64,000 nucleotides of DNA from Mesorhizobium ciceri biovar biserrulae WSM1271 (GCF_000185905.1 NC_014923.1:496001-560000); one strand, 5' to 3'. Numbered from the stretch's first letter, positions 45,781-54,885 are shown. The notes: a model not told the origin generated them from the letters alone. Program-made: numbers and translations.

Positions 45781-45810
45781 GCCCAACTGACGATGGTGTG
45801 TCAGTTGGGC
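45781..45810. promoter_or_regulatory. Perfect 11-bp inverted repeat, candidate operator for the WYL regulator
   Basis: GCCCAACTGAC (45781-45791) and GTCAGTTGGGC (45800-45810) are exact inverse copies with an 8-bp spacer. It lies between the lysE-type gene and the divergent WYL regulator, 20 bp upstream of the regulator start. That position fits an autoregulated operator. Confidence 0.6.
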
Positions 45811-45829
45811 GCGCAACCTGGGGTAAAAA

Positions 45830-46531
45830 ATGCGCAAGGCGTCGCGCCTGTTCGAGATCATCCAGATCGTGCGGCTGGCGCGGCAGCCGGTGACGGCAGC
45901 GACGATCGCCGAGCGGCTGGAGGTGACGGTGCGCTCGATCTATCGCGACATCGCAGCGCTGCAGGCGATGCGCGTTCCGATCGAGGGCGGACGCGGCATC
46001 GGCTACATCCTGCGTCCCGGCTTCGACCTGCCGCCGCTGATGTTCTCGATCGAGGAGATGGAGGCGATCGTCCTGTCGCTGGCGCTGCTGGAGCGCACCG
46101 GCGACAGCGAGCTCAAGCAGGCGGCCAAGCGCGTCAGCGCCAAGATCGCCGGCGCGGTGCCGCCGCCCTTGCGCCAGGTATTCGACGCCAATGCGCTGCA
46201 TGCGTGGGGGTTCGCCGCGCCTTCGACCGGCGCGATCGACCTTGCGCTGGTGCGACGCGCCATCCGCGACGAGGAGAAGCTCGACCTCTCCTATCGAGAC
46301 GAAATGGGCCGCGCCTCCGAGCGCCTCATCCGCCCGATCGCGCTGATCTACTACGCCGAAACCGCCAACATCGTCGCCTGGTGCGAGCTGCGCCAGGCGA
46401 TCCGCAATTTCCGCAGCGACCGGATCGCGGATTGCCAGGCGACCGGGTTACGCTTCAAGGGCGACGGCGACCGCTTGCGGCAGGTCTGGGTGAATGGATG
46501 GGAGACGAACGTCGCTGCCACGGTCGTCTGA
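45830..46531 (+). CDS. YafY-type HTH-WYL transcriptional regulator
   Basis: The 233-residue protein has an N-terminal winged helix (RLFEIIQIVRLARQPVTAATIAERLEVTVRSIYRDIAALQAM) and a C-terminal WYL-type ligand domain (LDLSYRDEMGRASERLIRPIALIYYAETANIVAWCELR). Proteins of this family sense small molecules or DNA-damage signals. It is divergent from the LysE-type exporter. The ligand is unknown. Confidence 0.9.
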   Translation: MRKASRLFEIIQIVRLARQPVTAATIAERLEVTVRSIYRDIAALQAMRVPIEGGRGIGYILRPGFDLPPLMFSIEEMEAIVLSLALLERTGDSELKQAAKRVSAKIAGAVPPPLRQVFDANALHAWGFAAPSTGAIDLALVRRAIRDEEKLDLSYRDEMGRASERLIRPIALIYYAETANIVAWCELRQAIRNFRSDRIADCQATGLRFKGDGDRLRQVWVNGWETNVAATVV

Positions 46532-46542
46532 GCGGGCTTATA

Positions 46543-47667
46543 TCACCGTACGTCCACCCAGCGCTTTTCCTCGAACGAGCGCGCCATCGCGTGCACCGTG
46601 CGCTCGATCTCCAGCCCTTCGGCAAACTCGATGAGCCGCGCCGGCTTGCCTTCAAGCCGCGTCAGCAATTCGTGGCACTCGATGATCTTGAGATCGTTGA
46701 AGCCGAGGCCATGGCCCGGCGCCGGCACGAAGAGGTCATAGGGCTTGTGGTGCGGCGCCACCAGGATGGTGCGGTAGCCCTGTTCGGTCGGCCGGTCTGA
46801 TGTGAGATAGAGCTGGAATTCGTTCGATCGTTCCTGGTCGAACAGGATCGACCCTTTAGAGCCGAAGATCTGCACGGCGATGCGGCCCTTGCGGCCCCAG
46901 GCCGAGCGGTTGACCAGCAGCGTGCCGGCAATGCCGTTTTCCAGATGCATCAGCACGCTGGCGATGTCGTAGGTCTCCACCGCGCGACGACCGCCACTGG
47001 CCAGCTTGCGATCGGCATAGGGTTTAGCCATGTCGCAGATGACACTGGCGACGCGGCCGAACAGGGCCGAGACCAGAGACAGCGGATGCACGGCGAAATC
47101 GTCGAGCGCGCCATAGCCGGAAGCTGCTTCGTGCTTCCAGAAGAACAGCGCTTCGGGGTCGGCCATGAAGTCCTCGTCCATCTCGATGCGCAGATGGTTG
47201 ACCTCGCCGATGATCTTCTCTTCCAGCAGCGCGCCGATATGGCGGATGGCCGGGCTCTGGATGTAGTTGTAGCCGAGGGCCGCGACCTTGCCGGACTTTT
47301 TCGCCGCGGCCGCCATCGCCTCGGCCTCGGCAAAGCTCGGCGCCATCGGCTTTTCGCACCACAGATGCTTGCCTGCTTCGAGGATGGCGACGGCCATTTC
47401 CGGGTGGAACTGGTTGGGCGTGGTCAGCGAGACGATGTCGACTTCGGGATCGTTGACGACGGCGCGCCAGTCGCCCGACGCCTTGGCGAAACCGAACTCG
47501 CCGGCCTTGCGCCGGGCAAGCTCTTCATTGACCTCGCCGAGATGGACCAGCCGTGGCTTGGCCACGTCGGGAAAGACAGCGCTGACGGCACTCCATGCGA
47601 TGGCGTGACACTTGCCCATGAAACCCGTACCGATGAGACCGACGCCGACCATTTTCCGTTTCTCCAC
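46543..47667 (-). CDS. iolY: Gfo/Idh/MocA oxidoreductase, IolY-like
   Basis: The 374-residue protein has the NAD motif VGLIGTGFMGKCHAIAW, the catalytic WCEKPMAPS and the later GALDDFAVHPLSL. It is divergent from the RpiR-type iolR gene, as is iolY in Sinorhizobium meliloti, and its length fits. IolY is thought to act on inositol derivatives; the exact substrate is not known. A candidate operator lies in the 119-bp gap to iolR. Confidence 0.84.
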   Translation of the reverse strand: MEKRKMVGVGLIGTGFMGKCHAIAWSAVSAVFPDVAKPRLVHLGEVNEELARRKAGEFGFAKASGDWRAVVNDPEVDIVSLTTPNQFHPEMAVAILEAGKHLWCEKPMAPSFAEAEAMAAAAKKSGKVAALGYNYIQSPAIRHIGALLEEKIIGEVNHLRIEMDEDFMADPEALFFWKHEAASGYGALDDFAVHPLSLVSALFGRVASVICDMAKPYADRKLASGGRRAVETYDIASVLMHLENGIAGTLLVNRSAWGRKGRIAVQIFGSKGSILFDQERSNEFQLYLTSDRPTEQGYRTILVAPHHKPYDLFVPAPGHGLGFNDLKIIECHELLTRLEGKPARLIEFAEGLEIERTVHAMARSFEEKRWVDVR

Positions 47668-47695
47668 TGCTTGAAGCGCTGCGTGGATGAATTAG

Positions 47696-47716
47696 TCCAT
47701 TTTCTCCTGAAATGGA
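47696..47716. promoter_or_regulatory. Inverted repeat between iolY and iolR
   Basis: TCCATTT (47696-47702) and AAATGGA (47710-47716) are perfect inverse copies with a 7-bp spacer. The overlapping 10-mer GAAATGGAAT (47709-47718) also occurs before the ABC operon at 38383. This is a likely IolR site even though it is not an exact GGAA-N6-TTCC. Confidence 0.5.
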
Positions 47717-47786
47717 ATGTCTGCCTCATTTTTTATGGTGTTCTTGCGCAGGCTCGCTATGATGAGGCACAGAGGACGCTTCACGC

Positions 47787-48653
47787 ATGAGCCTGGACAG
47801 AGCGACGATGGACGAACGGGTACCTCGCGATTTCGAGACGCTGCGCACCACCATCCTGGAGCGACGCGAAAGCCTGCCGAAGCGCATCGCCCAGATCGCT
47901 GCCCATGCGCTCGACAATCCAGACGATATCGCTTTCGGCACCGCCGCCAGCATCGCCGCTTCGGCCGGCGTGCAGCCTTCGACCCTGATCCGATTTGCCC
48001 AGCAGCTTGGCTTCGATGGTTTCACCAGCCTGCAGCAGGTGTTTCGCGAACGGCTGCGCGAGCGCAACTCATCCTATGACGAAAGGCTGCAGGCGCTGCG
48101 CGTCAAGGCTGAGGGAGGCGCCGGCCACCGGGCGATCTTCGACGGCTTCGTCGCCGCCGCCTCGACCTCGCTCAACGACATTTCGCGCACGCTGGACGAA
48201 GCGCATCTGGAAGACGCTATTTCCCTGCTGGCAAAGGCGGAAACCATCTATGTGCTGGCCAAGCGCCGCTCCTATCCGGTGGCGTCCTACATCGCCTATG
48301 CACTGGGCAAGCTGAAGATCCGCAACCAGCTGATCGAATCGGCGGCCGGGCTGAATGCCGAGATGATCGGCTTCGCCACGCCGGCGGATGCCGTCATCGC
48401 CATCTCCTTCTCGCCCTACGCGCCGGCCACCATCGAGGAGGCGCGCAGCATCTCGGAACAGGGCGTGCCGATCGTCGCCATCACCGACAGCTCGTTTTCG
48501 CCGCTCGCCCAGTTCGCCAAGGTCTGGTTCGAGGTTGCCGAGGCGGATTTCGCCGGCTTCCGGTCGCTGTCGGCGACGATGGCGCTGGCCATGGCGCTGA
48601 CCGTCGGCGTCGGCGAGAAGCGGCGCGACACGGGCAGGAAGCGCAAGGCCTGA
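47787..48653 (+). CDS. iolR: RpiR-family repressor IolR of inositol catabolism
   Basis: The 288-residue protein has an N-terminal RpiR helix-turn-helix (LPKRIAQIAAHALDNPDDIAFGTAASIAASAGVQPSTLIRFAQQLGFDGFTSLQQVFRERL) and a C-terminal SIS sugar-binding domain (VLAKRRSYPVASYIAYALG, DAVIAISFSPYAPATIEEA). It lies between iolY and iolCDEB, as in S. meliloti, where IolR represses them and 2-keto-myo-inositol or a later product is the inducer. The gene has no strong RBS close to ATG 47787; a later ATG at 47808 (MDERVPR) is an alternative. Confidence 0.9.
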   Translation: MSLDRATMDERVPRDFETLRTTILERRESLPKRIAQIAAHALDNPDDIAFGTAASIAASAGVQPSTLIRFAQQLGFDGFTSLQQVFRERLRERNSSYDERLQALRVKAEGGAGHRAIFDGFVAAASTSLNDISRTLDEAHLEDAISLLAKAETIYVLAKRRSYPVASYIAYALGKLKIRNQLIESAAGLNAEMIGFATPADAVIAISFSPYAPATIEEARSISEQGVPIVAITDSSFSPLAQFAKVWFEVAEADFAGFRSLSATMALAMALTVGVGEKRRDTGRKRKA

Positions 48654-48683
48654 TCCACCGCCGAAAAGGTACTTTTCACCGAA

Positions 48684-48697
48684 GGAATACTCATTCC
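48684..48697. promoter_or_regulatory. IolR operator, exact match GGAA-N6-TTCC, before iolC
   Basis: GGAATACTCATTCC at 48684-48697 is an exact match to the GGAA-N6-TTCC core reported for IolR of S. meliloti. It is about 98 bp upstream of the iolC start, a suitable place for repression. A near match follows at 48714. Confidence 0.7.
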
Positions 48698-48713
48698 ATA
48701 TTGACTATCGATT

Positions 48714-48727
48714 GGAATTATTATTTC
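48714..48727. promoter_or_regulatory. Second IolR-like site before iolC
   Basis: GGAATTATTATTTC is GGAA-N6-TTTC, 30 bp from the first site (centre to centre), which is about three helical turns and would allow side-by-side binding. Confidence 0.5.
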
Positions 48728-48794
48728 ATATTCCCGGCGCCACGCTGCCGCTCGCGCGTGTACCCCAACACAACAAGGCCGACGGGAGGTTCCA

Positions 48795-50729
48795 ATGAGC
48801 GAAGCCGTGGACGCTGAATACGCGCCGCTCGACGTCATCACCATCGGTCGCGCTTCCGTCGACCTTTACGGCCAGCAGATCGGCTCGCGGCTGGAGGACA
48901 TCACCTCCTTCGCCAAGTCGGTCGGCGGCTGCCCGGCCAACATCTCGGTCGGCACCGCCAGGCTCGGCCTGCGCTCGGCGCTGCTCACCCGCGTCGGCGA
49001 CGAGCAGATGGGCCGCTTCATCCGCGAGCAGCTGACGCGTGAAGGCGTCAATGTCGACGGGCTCAAGATCGACAAGGAGCGGCTAACCGCACTGGTGCTG
49101 CTGTCGGTCGAGGACGAAGGCGTCTCGCCGATGATCTTCTATCGCTCGGACTGCGCCGACATGGCGCTGGCGTCGGAAGACATCGATGAGGCCTTCATCG
49201 CCTCGGCGCGCTCGATCGTCGTCACCGGCACGCATTTTTCCAGGCCCAACAGCGATGCCGCGCAGCGCAAGGCGATCCGCATCATGAAGGCCAAGGGCGG
49301 CAAGGTGGTGTTCGACATCGACTACCGGCCGAACCTGTGGGGTCTCGCCGGCCATGCCGAAGGGTTCGAGCGCTATGTGAAATCGGACCGCGTCTCGGCC
49401 CAGCTGAAGACGGTGCTGCCCGACTGCGACCTCATCGTCGGCACCGAGGAAGAGATCATGATCGCGTCGGGCGCCGATGATTGCCTGAGCGCCTTGAAGA
49501 CTATCCGCTCGCTGTCGTCCGCCACCATCGTCCTGAAGCGCGGCGCGATGGGCTGCATCGTCTATGACGGACCGATCAGCGACGATCTCGAGGACGGCGT
49601 CGTCGGCAAGGGGTTTCCGATCGAGATCTACAATGTGCTCGGCGCCGGCGACGCCTTCATGTCGGGCTTCCTGCGCGGCTGGCTGGGTGGCGAAGACCAT
49701 GCGACGGCGGCGACCTGGGCCAATGCCTGCGGCGCCTTCGCCGTGTCGCGGCTGCTCTGCGCGCCGGAATATCCGACCTTCGAGGAGCTGCGGTTCTTCC
49801 TCAAGAACGGCAGCAGGCATCTGGCGTTGCGCAAGGACGAGGCGATCAACCACATCCATTGGGCAACGACGCGCCGGCGCGACATTCCCTCGATGATGGC
49901 GCTCGCCTGCGACCACCGCGTGCAGCTCGAGGATGTGGCGGCGAAGGCCGGTGCCGATCCCGCACGCATCCAGGATTTCAAGGTGCTGGCGGTCAAGGCG
50001 GCGGCGAAGGTTGCCGCCGGCCGCGACGGCTACGGCATGCTGATCGACGAGAAACACGGCCGCAAGGCGATGTTCGAATTCGCCAGGCATTCCTTCGCCT
50101 GGCTCGGGCGGCCGGTGGAGCTGCCGGGTTCGCGGCCGCTGCGCTTCGAATTCTCGCAGGACATCGGCTCGCAGCTCACCGAGTGGCCGGTCGACCATTG
50201 CATCAAATGCCTGTGCTTCTATCATCCCGACGATCCGGCGGCGCTCAAGGACGAACAGCAGCAGAAGTTGCGCGCGCTGTTCGAAGCGGCGCGGAAGGTC
50301 GGCAGGGAACTTCTCATCGAGATCATTGCCGGCAAGCATGGCAAGCTCGACGACACGACGATCCCGCGCGCGCTGGAGGAACTCTATGCGCTCGGCATCA
50401 AGCCGGACTGGTGGAAGCTCGAGCCGCAGGCGTCGAGCGGCGCCTGGGCGAAGATCGAGGCCGTGATCCTGAAGCACGACCCCTGGTGCCGCGGCGTCGT
50501 GCTGCTGGGCCTGGAAGCGCCGCAGGACGAGCTGGAAGCGGCGTTCGCCGCCACCGCCAAGGCACCCATCGTCAAGGGTTTTGCCGTCGGCCGCACCATC
50601 TTCGTCCATGCGGCCGAACAATGGCTGGCCGGCAGGATGTCGGATGACGAGGCGATCGCCGACATGGCGCAGCGCTTCGAACAGTTGACGGATGCGTGGC
50701 TTGCCGCGCGCGGCCGCAAGGCGGCATAA
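48795..50729 (+). CDS. iolC: IolC kinase fused to a DUF2090 aldolase-like domain
   Basis: The 644-residue protein has a PfkB-type kinase first (residues about 1-330: ITIGRASVDLYGQQIG, SVGGCPANISVGTARLG, NVLGAGDAFMSGFLRG with the catalytic Asp) and a DUF2090 domain second (about 345-640: SMMALACDHRVQLEDVAAKAG, IDEKHGRKAM). The kinase phosphorylates 5-dehydro-2-deoxygluconate; the second domain is described as the aldolase that splits the product into dihydroxyacetone phosphate and malonate semialdehyde. The fusion is common in Rhizobiales. It begins the iolCDEB operon. Confidence 0.94.
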   Translation: MSEAVDAEYAPLDVITIGRASVDLYGQQIGSRLEDITSFAKSVGGCPANISVGTARLGLRSALLTRVGDEQMGRFIREQLTREGVNVDGLKIDKERLTALVLLSVEDEGVSPMIFYRSDCADMALASEDIDEAFIASARSIVVTGTHFSRPNSDAAQRKAIRIMKAKGGKVVFDIDYRPNLWGLAGHAEGFERYVKSDRVSAQLKTVLPDCDLIVGTEEEIMIASGADDCLSALKTIRSLSSATIVLKRGAMGCIVYDGPISDDLEDGVVGKGFPIEIYNVLGAGDAFMSGFLRGWLGGEDHATAATWANACGAFAVSRLLCAPEYPTFEELRFFLKNGSRHLALRKDEAINHIHWATTRRRDIPSMMALACDHRVQLEDVAAKAGADPARIQDFKVLAVKAAAKVAAGRDGYGMLIDEKHGRKAMFEFARHSFAWLGRPVELPGSRPLRFEFSQDIGSQLTEWPVDHCIKCLCFYHPDDPAALKDEQQQKLRALFEAARKVGRELLIEIIAGKHGKLDDTTIPRALEELYALGIKPDWWKLEPQASSGAWAKIEAVILKHDPWCRGVVLLGLEAPQDELEAAFAATAKAPIVKGFAVGRTIFVHAAEQWLAGRMSDDEAIADMAQRFEQLTDAWLAARGRKAA

Positions 50730-50763
50730 GAAGGCGCGGAATAGGACTGCGGAGGAAAACACC

Positions 50764-52614
50764 ATGAGCAAGACAATCCGCCTGACGATGGCGCAGGCGC
50801 TGACCCGCTTCCTGTCGCGCCAGATGACTGAGATCGACGGTAGCAAAGTCCCGATCTTCGGCGGCGTCTGGGCGATCTTCGGCCACGGCAATGTCGCCGG
50901 CATCGGCGAGGCGCTCTATCAGGTGCGCGACGAACTGCCGACCTTTCGCGCCCACAACGAACAGGCGATGGCGCATGCGGCAATCGCCTACGCCAAGGCC
51001 AATTTCCGCCGCCGCTTCATGGCCGCGACCTCTTCGATCGGCCCCGGCGCGCTCAACATGGTGACGGCGGCGGCGCTCGCCCATGTAAACAGGTTGCCCG
51101 TCCTGTTTTTGCCAGGCGATGTCTTCGCCAACCGCATCCCCGACCCGGTGCTGCAGCAGGCCGAGGATTTTTCCGACGGCACGGCGACGGTCAACGACTG
51201 CTTCCGTCCGGTTTCGCGCTATTTCGACCGCATCACCCGGCCGGAGCAGATCATTCCTGCGCTGAGCCGTGCCATGGCCGTGCTGACCGATCCGGCCGAA
51301 TGCGGCCCGGTGACGCTGTCGCTCTGCCAGGACGTCCAGGCCGAGGCCTATGACTATCCCGAGAGTTTTTTCGCGGAGCGGGTCTGGCACCAGCGCCGGC
51401 CGCGCCCGGATCGCCAGGAACTGGCGGCCGCGGTCGCCGCGCTCAAGGGTGCAAAAAAGCCGTTGGTGATCGCCGGCGGTGGCGTCCTCTATTCGCAGGC
51501 GTCGGACGAACTGGCGAAATTCGCCGAGAGCGGCGGCATCCCGGTCTGTGAGACGCAAGGCGGCAAATCCTCGCTGCCGGACAACCACCCGCTCAACATG
51601 GCGGCGGTCGGCGTCACCGGCACTTCTGCCGCCAACCGGCTGGCTGAGGAAGCCGATGTCGTGCTGGCCATCGGCACGCGCCTGCAGGATTTCACCACCG
51701 GTTCGTGGGCGCTGTTCAAGAATTCGGGCAAGACCATCATCGGACTCAACGTGCAGCCCTTCGATGCCGGCAAGCACCGCGCCCTGCCGCTGGTGGCCGA
51801 TGCGGCCGAGGGCCTGGCGGAACTCGGTGCTGCGCTGAAGGACTGGAAGGCGCCGGCAAGCTGGACCGACAATGCGTCCTCCGGCAAGAAGGCCTGGGCG
51901 GTCGAGGCGGCCAAGGTGACGGCGTCGACCAATGCCGCCTATCCGTCCGATGCGCAGGTGATCGGCGCGGTGCAGCGCGCCATGGGCTCCGGTGTGACGC
52001 TGCTGAATGCCTCCGGCGGGTTGCCGGGCGAATTGCACAAGCTTTGGCAGGCGGGCGCGCCCGGCTCGTACCATGGCGAATACGGCTTCTCGACCATGGG
52101 CTATGAGATTGCCGGCGGGCTCGGCGCCAAGATGGCGAAGCCCGGCGAGGAGATCGTCGTCATGATCGGCGACGGCTCCTACCTGATGATGAATTCGGAG
52201 ATCGCCACCTCGGTGATGCTCGGCCTCAAGCTGACCATCGTGCTGCTCGACAACCGCGGTTACGGCTGCATCAACCGGCTGCAGATGGCGACCGGCGGCG
52301 CCAACTTCAACAATCTGCTGAAGGACTCGCGCCACGAGGTTCTGCCCGACATCGACTTCGCCGCGCATGCGGCGAGCATGGGGGCGATTGCCGAGAAAGT
52401 GCCGTCGATCGCCGGGCTGGAAAACGCGCTGGCACAAGCCAGGAAGAATACGCGCACCACGGTGCTCGTCATCGACACCGACCCCCTGGTTTCCACCGAT
52501 GCCGGCGGTCACTGGTGGGATGTGGCGGTGCCGGAAGTGTCAGTGCGGCCGCAGGTCAACGCGGCGCGCAAGGCGTATGACGAAAAGCGGCAGATGCAGA
52601 CCATCGGCGATTGA
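50764..52614 (+). CDS. iolD: THcHDO hydrolase (trihydroxycyclohexane-dione hydrolase)
   Basis: The 616-residue protein is a thiamine-diphosphate enzyme: N-terminal FRAHNEQAMAHAAIAYAKA and SSIGPGALNMVTAAALAHV, and the ThDP-metal box IGDGSYLMMNSEIATSVMLGLKLTIVLLDNRGYG. It opens the ring of THcHDO to give 5-deoxy-glucuronate. ATG 50764 has GGAGG about 6 nt upstream; the longer frame upstream overlaps iolC and is not real. It lies 34 bp after iolC. Confidence 0.96.
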   Translation: MSKTIRLTMAQALTRFLSRQMTEIDGSKVPIFGGVWAIFGHGNVAGIGEALYQVRDELPTFRAHNEQAMAHAAIAYAKANFRRRFMAATSSIGPGALNMVTAAALAHVNRLPVLFLPGDVFANRIPDPVLQQAEDFSDGTATVNDCFRPVSRYFDRITRPEQIIPALSRAMAVLTDPAECGPVTLSLCQDVQAEAYDYPESFFAERVWHQRRPRPDRQELAAAVAALKGAKKPLVIAGGGVLYSQASDELAKFAESGGIPVCETQGGKSSLPDNHPLNMAAVGVTGTSAANRLAEEADVVLAIGTRLQDFTTGSWALFKNSGKTIIGLNVQPFDAGKHRALPLVADAAEGLAELGAALKDWKAPASWTDNASSGKKAWAVEAAKVTASTNAAYPSDAQVIGAVQRAMGSGVTLLNASGGLPGELHKLWQAGAPGSYHGEYGFSTMGYEIAGGLGAKMAKPGEEIVVMIGDGSYLMMNSEIATSVMLGLKLTIVLLDNRGYGCINRLQMATGGANFNNLLKDSRHEVLPDIDFAAHAASMGAIAEKVPSIAGLENALAQARKNTRTTVLVIDTDPLVSTDAGGHWWDVAVPEVSVRPQVNAARKAYDEKRQMQTIGD

Positions 52615-52700
52615 TAGAGGCGCCGAAGCTCCTCCTTCTCGCTGTCTCTACACGGGGAGAAGATGCCGGCAGGCAGATGAGGGGCGGCGCCAACGAGCAA
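52615..52700. repeat. Rhizobial-type intergenic repeat fragment between iolD and iolE
   Basis: The region holds a piece of the common rhizobial element with CGGGGAGAAGATGCCGGCAG (about 52655-52674) and CAGATGAGGGG next to it. It has no coding potential. Confidence 0.5.
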
Positions 52701-52728
52701 GAAACTGTTTTAGGACCGGAGTGACGAC

Positions 52729-53646
52729 TTGAAAGCCAAACTGGGCATGTCCCCCATTGCGTGGTGGAACGACGATCTTGCGGAGCTCAGCGATGACGTG
52801 TCGCTGGAAGAATGTCTGCGCCAGTCGCGCTCGGCCGGCTTCACCGGCATGGAGATGGGCCGGCGTTTTCCCAATGACCCCGAAATCATGCTGCCGATCC
52901 TGAAGGCCGCCGACGTCACGCTGTGCGGCGGCTGGTTCTCGGGCACGCTGGTCGATGGGGAGATGGCCGACAACAAGGATCGCATCCAGCCGATGATCGA
53001 CCTGTTCAAGGCGGTGAACGCGCCTTGCATCGTCTATGGCGAGGTTGGCCGTTCGATCCAGGGCGACCGCTCGAAGCCGCTGGCCACCAAGCCGAAGCTG
53101 TCGGACGACGAGATGAAAGCCTATGCGAAGCGCCTGACCGAATTTGGCGAATGGTGCGCAGAACAAGGCATGCCGCTGTCCTACCACCACCACATGGCGG
53201 CGGTGGTCGAGACCGAGCCGGAACTCGATGCCTTCATGCGCTATTCCGGAGCCGGCATTCCGCTGCTGCTCGATGCAGGCCATCTGGCATTCGCCGGCGG
53301 TAACGTGCTGCGCGCCATCGACAACCATCATACCCGGATCAGCCATGTGCATGTGAAGGACGTCCGCATGGGGGTGATCGAAAAGCTCGATCGCACGAAA
53401 CAATCCTTCCTCGACGCGGTGGCGCTCGGCGCCTTCACCGTGCCGGGCGACGGTTCGCTGGACTTCGGCGCCATCGTGCAGCGCTTCGCCAACCATGGCT
53501 ATGAGGGCTGGTTCGTGGTCGAGGCCGAGCAGGACCCGAAGAAGAACCCGCCGCTCAGGATGGCGCAAGTGGGCTACAAGGAATTGATGCGCGTCATGAC
53601 GGCGGCCGGATACACGGTCGAGACGCAAGGCTTTCCAAATGTCTAG
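52729..53646 (+). CDS. iolE: 2-keto-myo-inositol dehydratase
   Basis: The 305-residue TIM-barrel protein has GMSPIAWWNDDL, EMGRRFPND, LSYHHHMAAVVETE, LLLDAGHLAFAGG and SHVHVKDVR, the metal-binding and substrate boxes of IolE. It dehydrates 2-keto-myo-inositol to the diketone used by IolD. The best start is TTG 52729, since GGAG is about 8 nt upstream; ATG 52747 would cut six residues. Confidence 0.94.
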   Translation: MKAKLGMSPIAWWNDDLAELSDDVSLEECLRQSRSAGFTGMEMGRRFPNDPEIMLPILKAADVTLCGGWFSGTLVDGEMADNKDRIQPMIDLFKAVNAPCIVYGEVGRSIQGDRSKPLATKPKLSDDEMKAYAKRLTEFGEWCAEQGMPLSYHHHMAAVVETEPELDAFMRYSGAGIPLLLDAGHLAFAGGNVLRAIDNHHTRISHVHVKDVRMGVIEKLDRTKQSFLDAVALGAFTVPGDGSLDFGAIVQRFANHGYEGWFVVEAEQDPKKNPPLRMAQVGYKELMRVMTAAGYTVETQGFPNV

Positions 53647-53704
53647 TTTCCCAATGGCTGGTGCGACGGGTTCCCGGCGAGGCCGATTGCTGTAGATTGG
53701 CCCG

Positions 53705-53923
53705 ATGAAAGATTCCGAACACCCCTTCTTTCGGCCTTTGTGGCGGCGTGTCGCCGTCGTCGCGGTCTGCGTCATCTGGTCGATCATCGAGTTCGCCACC
53801 GGCACGCCGTTCTGGGGCATGATCGCGCTCGGCTTCGCCGGCTACGCCGTCTGGCAGTTTTTTTATCTCTACAAGCCTGCTGACGAGGCGAGGCCTCCGG
53901 TCGGGCCCGAGCCTAAGAAGTGA
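53705..53923 (+). CDS. Small DUF3329 membrane protein
   Basis: The 72-residue protein begins MKDSEHPFFRPLWRRVAVVA and has two hydrophobic segments (about residues 16-33 and 37-55), with a charged C-terminal tail. It matches DUF3329 proteins, which are found between iolE and iolB in rhizobia. No function is known; the place suggests co-expression with the inositol genes. Its length is short but the sequence pattern and context support it. Confidence 0.8.
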   Translation: MKDSEHPFFRPLWRRVAVVAVCVIWSIIEFATGTPFWGMIALGFAGYAVWQFFYLYKPADEARPPVGPEPKK

Positions 53924-53961
53924 CTGATCGCATGCGTCGGCGGTTAGCTTCCAGTGCTTCT

Positions 53962-54027
53962 AACTTCGTCATCCTAGGGTCTCCGCGACGGAGCTTCGCT
54001 CCTGCTAGGCCCTAGGATGACGAAGTT
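53962..54027. repeat. Long perfect palindrome, element family C
   Basis: Outer arms AACTTCGTCATCCTAGGG (53962-53979) and CCCTAGGATGACGAAGTT (54010-54027) are exact 18-bp inverse copies; the core has GCGACGGAGCTTCGCTCC. It can form one long hairpin in the DUF3329-iolB gap. Part of it recurs at 43587-43617. Confidence 0.88.
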
Positions 54028-54072
54028 GAGAGGCTTCGGCCGATCTCGAAGATTTCGATAGGAGAGACAAAA

Positions 54073-54885
54073 ATGTCGAAGCTGCTCGTCAAAGCCGACA
54101 AGGGCCACGGTCGCGTCGCCCATGTGACGCCGAAAAGCGCCGGCTGGACCTATGTCGGTTTCGACCTGCATCGGCTGAAGCCCGGCGAGAGCGCCTCCGG
54201 CAAGACGGAGGATCGCGAAGTCTGCCTGGTGTTCGTCACCGGCAAGGGCAAGGCTTCAGCCGGCGGCAAGGAGCTCGGCCTGCTCGGCGAGCGCATGTCG
54301 CCCTTCGAGGGCAAGCCGTGGTCGGTCTACGTGCCTGAGGGTTCGGACTGGTCGGTGACCGCGGACACCGAACTGGAGCTCGCGGTCTGCTCGGCGCCGG
54401 GCCTTGGCGGCGGCCTGCCGGTTCGCGTCATCGGACCGGACGATCTCGGCCAGGAGGTGCGCGGCAAGGGCACCAACACGCGCTATGTCACTAACATATT
54501 GCCGGAGGGCAAGCCGGCCGATTCGCTGCTGGTGGTCGAGGTCATCACGCCCGGGGGGCATACGTCGAGCTATCCGCCGCACAAGCACGACCAGGACAAT
54601 CTGCCCGCTGAATCCTACCTCGAGGAAACTTACTATCACCGCCTCAACCCGCCGCAGGGCTTTGCCTTCCAGCGCGTCTACACCGACGCCGACAAGAACG
54701 GCCATCGCGCGCTCGACGAAGCAATGGCGATCGAGGATGGCGATGTCGTGCTGGTACCCAGGGGTTATCACCCCTGCGCCGCCTGCCATGGCTACGACCT
54801 CTATTATCTCAACGTCATGGCAGGACCGAAGCGGACGTGGAAGTTCCACAATGCGCCCGAGCATGAATGGCTGATGAAGGCCTGA
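54073..54885 (+). CDS. iolB: 5-deoxy-glucuronate isomerase
   Basis: The 270-residue double-cupin protein has GGHTSSYPPHKHDQDN and LEETYYHRLNPPQGFAFQRVY, with metal ligands His and Glu as in IolB. It isomerises 5-deoxy-glucuronate to 5-dehydro-2-deoxygluconate, the substrate of IolC. It is the last gene of the iol cluster. AGGAGAG lies 10 nt before ATG 54073. Confidence 0.96.
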   Translation: MSKLLVKADKGHGRVAHVTPKSAGWTYVGFDLHRLKPGESASGKTEDREVCLVFVTGKGKASAGGKELGLLGERMSPFEGKPWSVYVPEGSDWSVTADTELELAVCSAPGLGGGLPVRVIGPDDLGQEVRGKGTNTRYVTNILPEGKPADSLLVVEVITPGGHTSSYPPHKHDQDNLPAESYLEETYYHRLNPPQGFAFQRVYTDADKNGHRALDEAMAIEDGDVVLVPRGYHPCAACHGYDLYYLNVMAGPKRTWKFHNAPEHEWLMKA

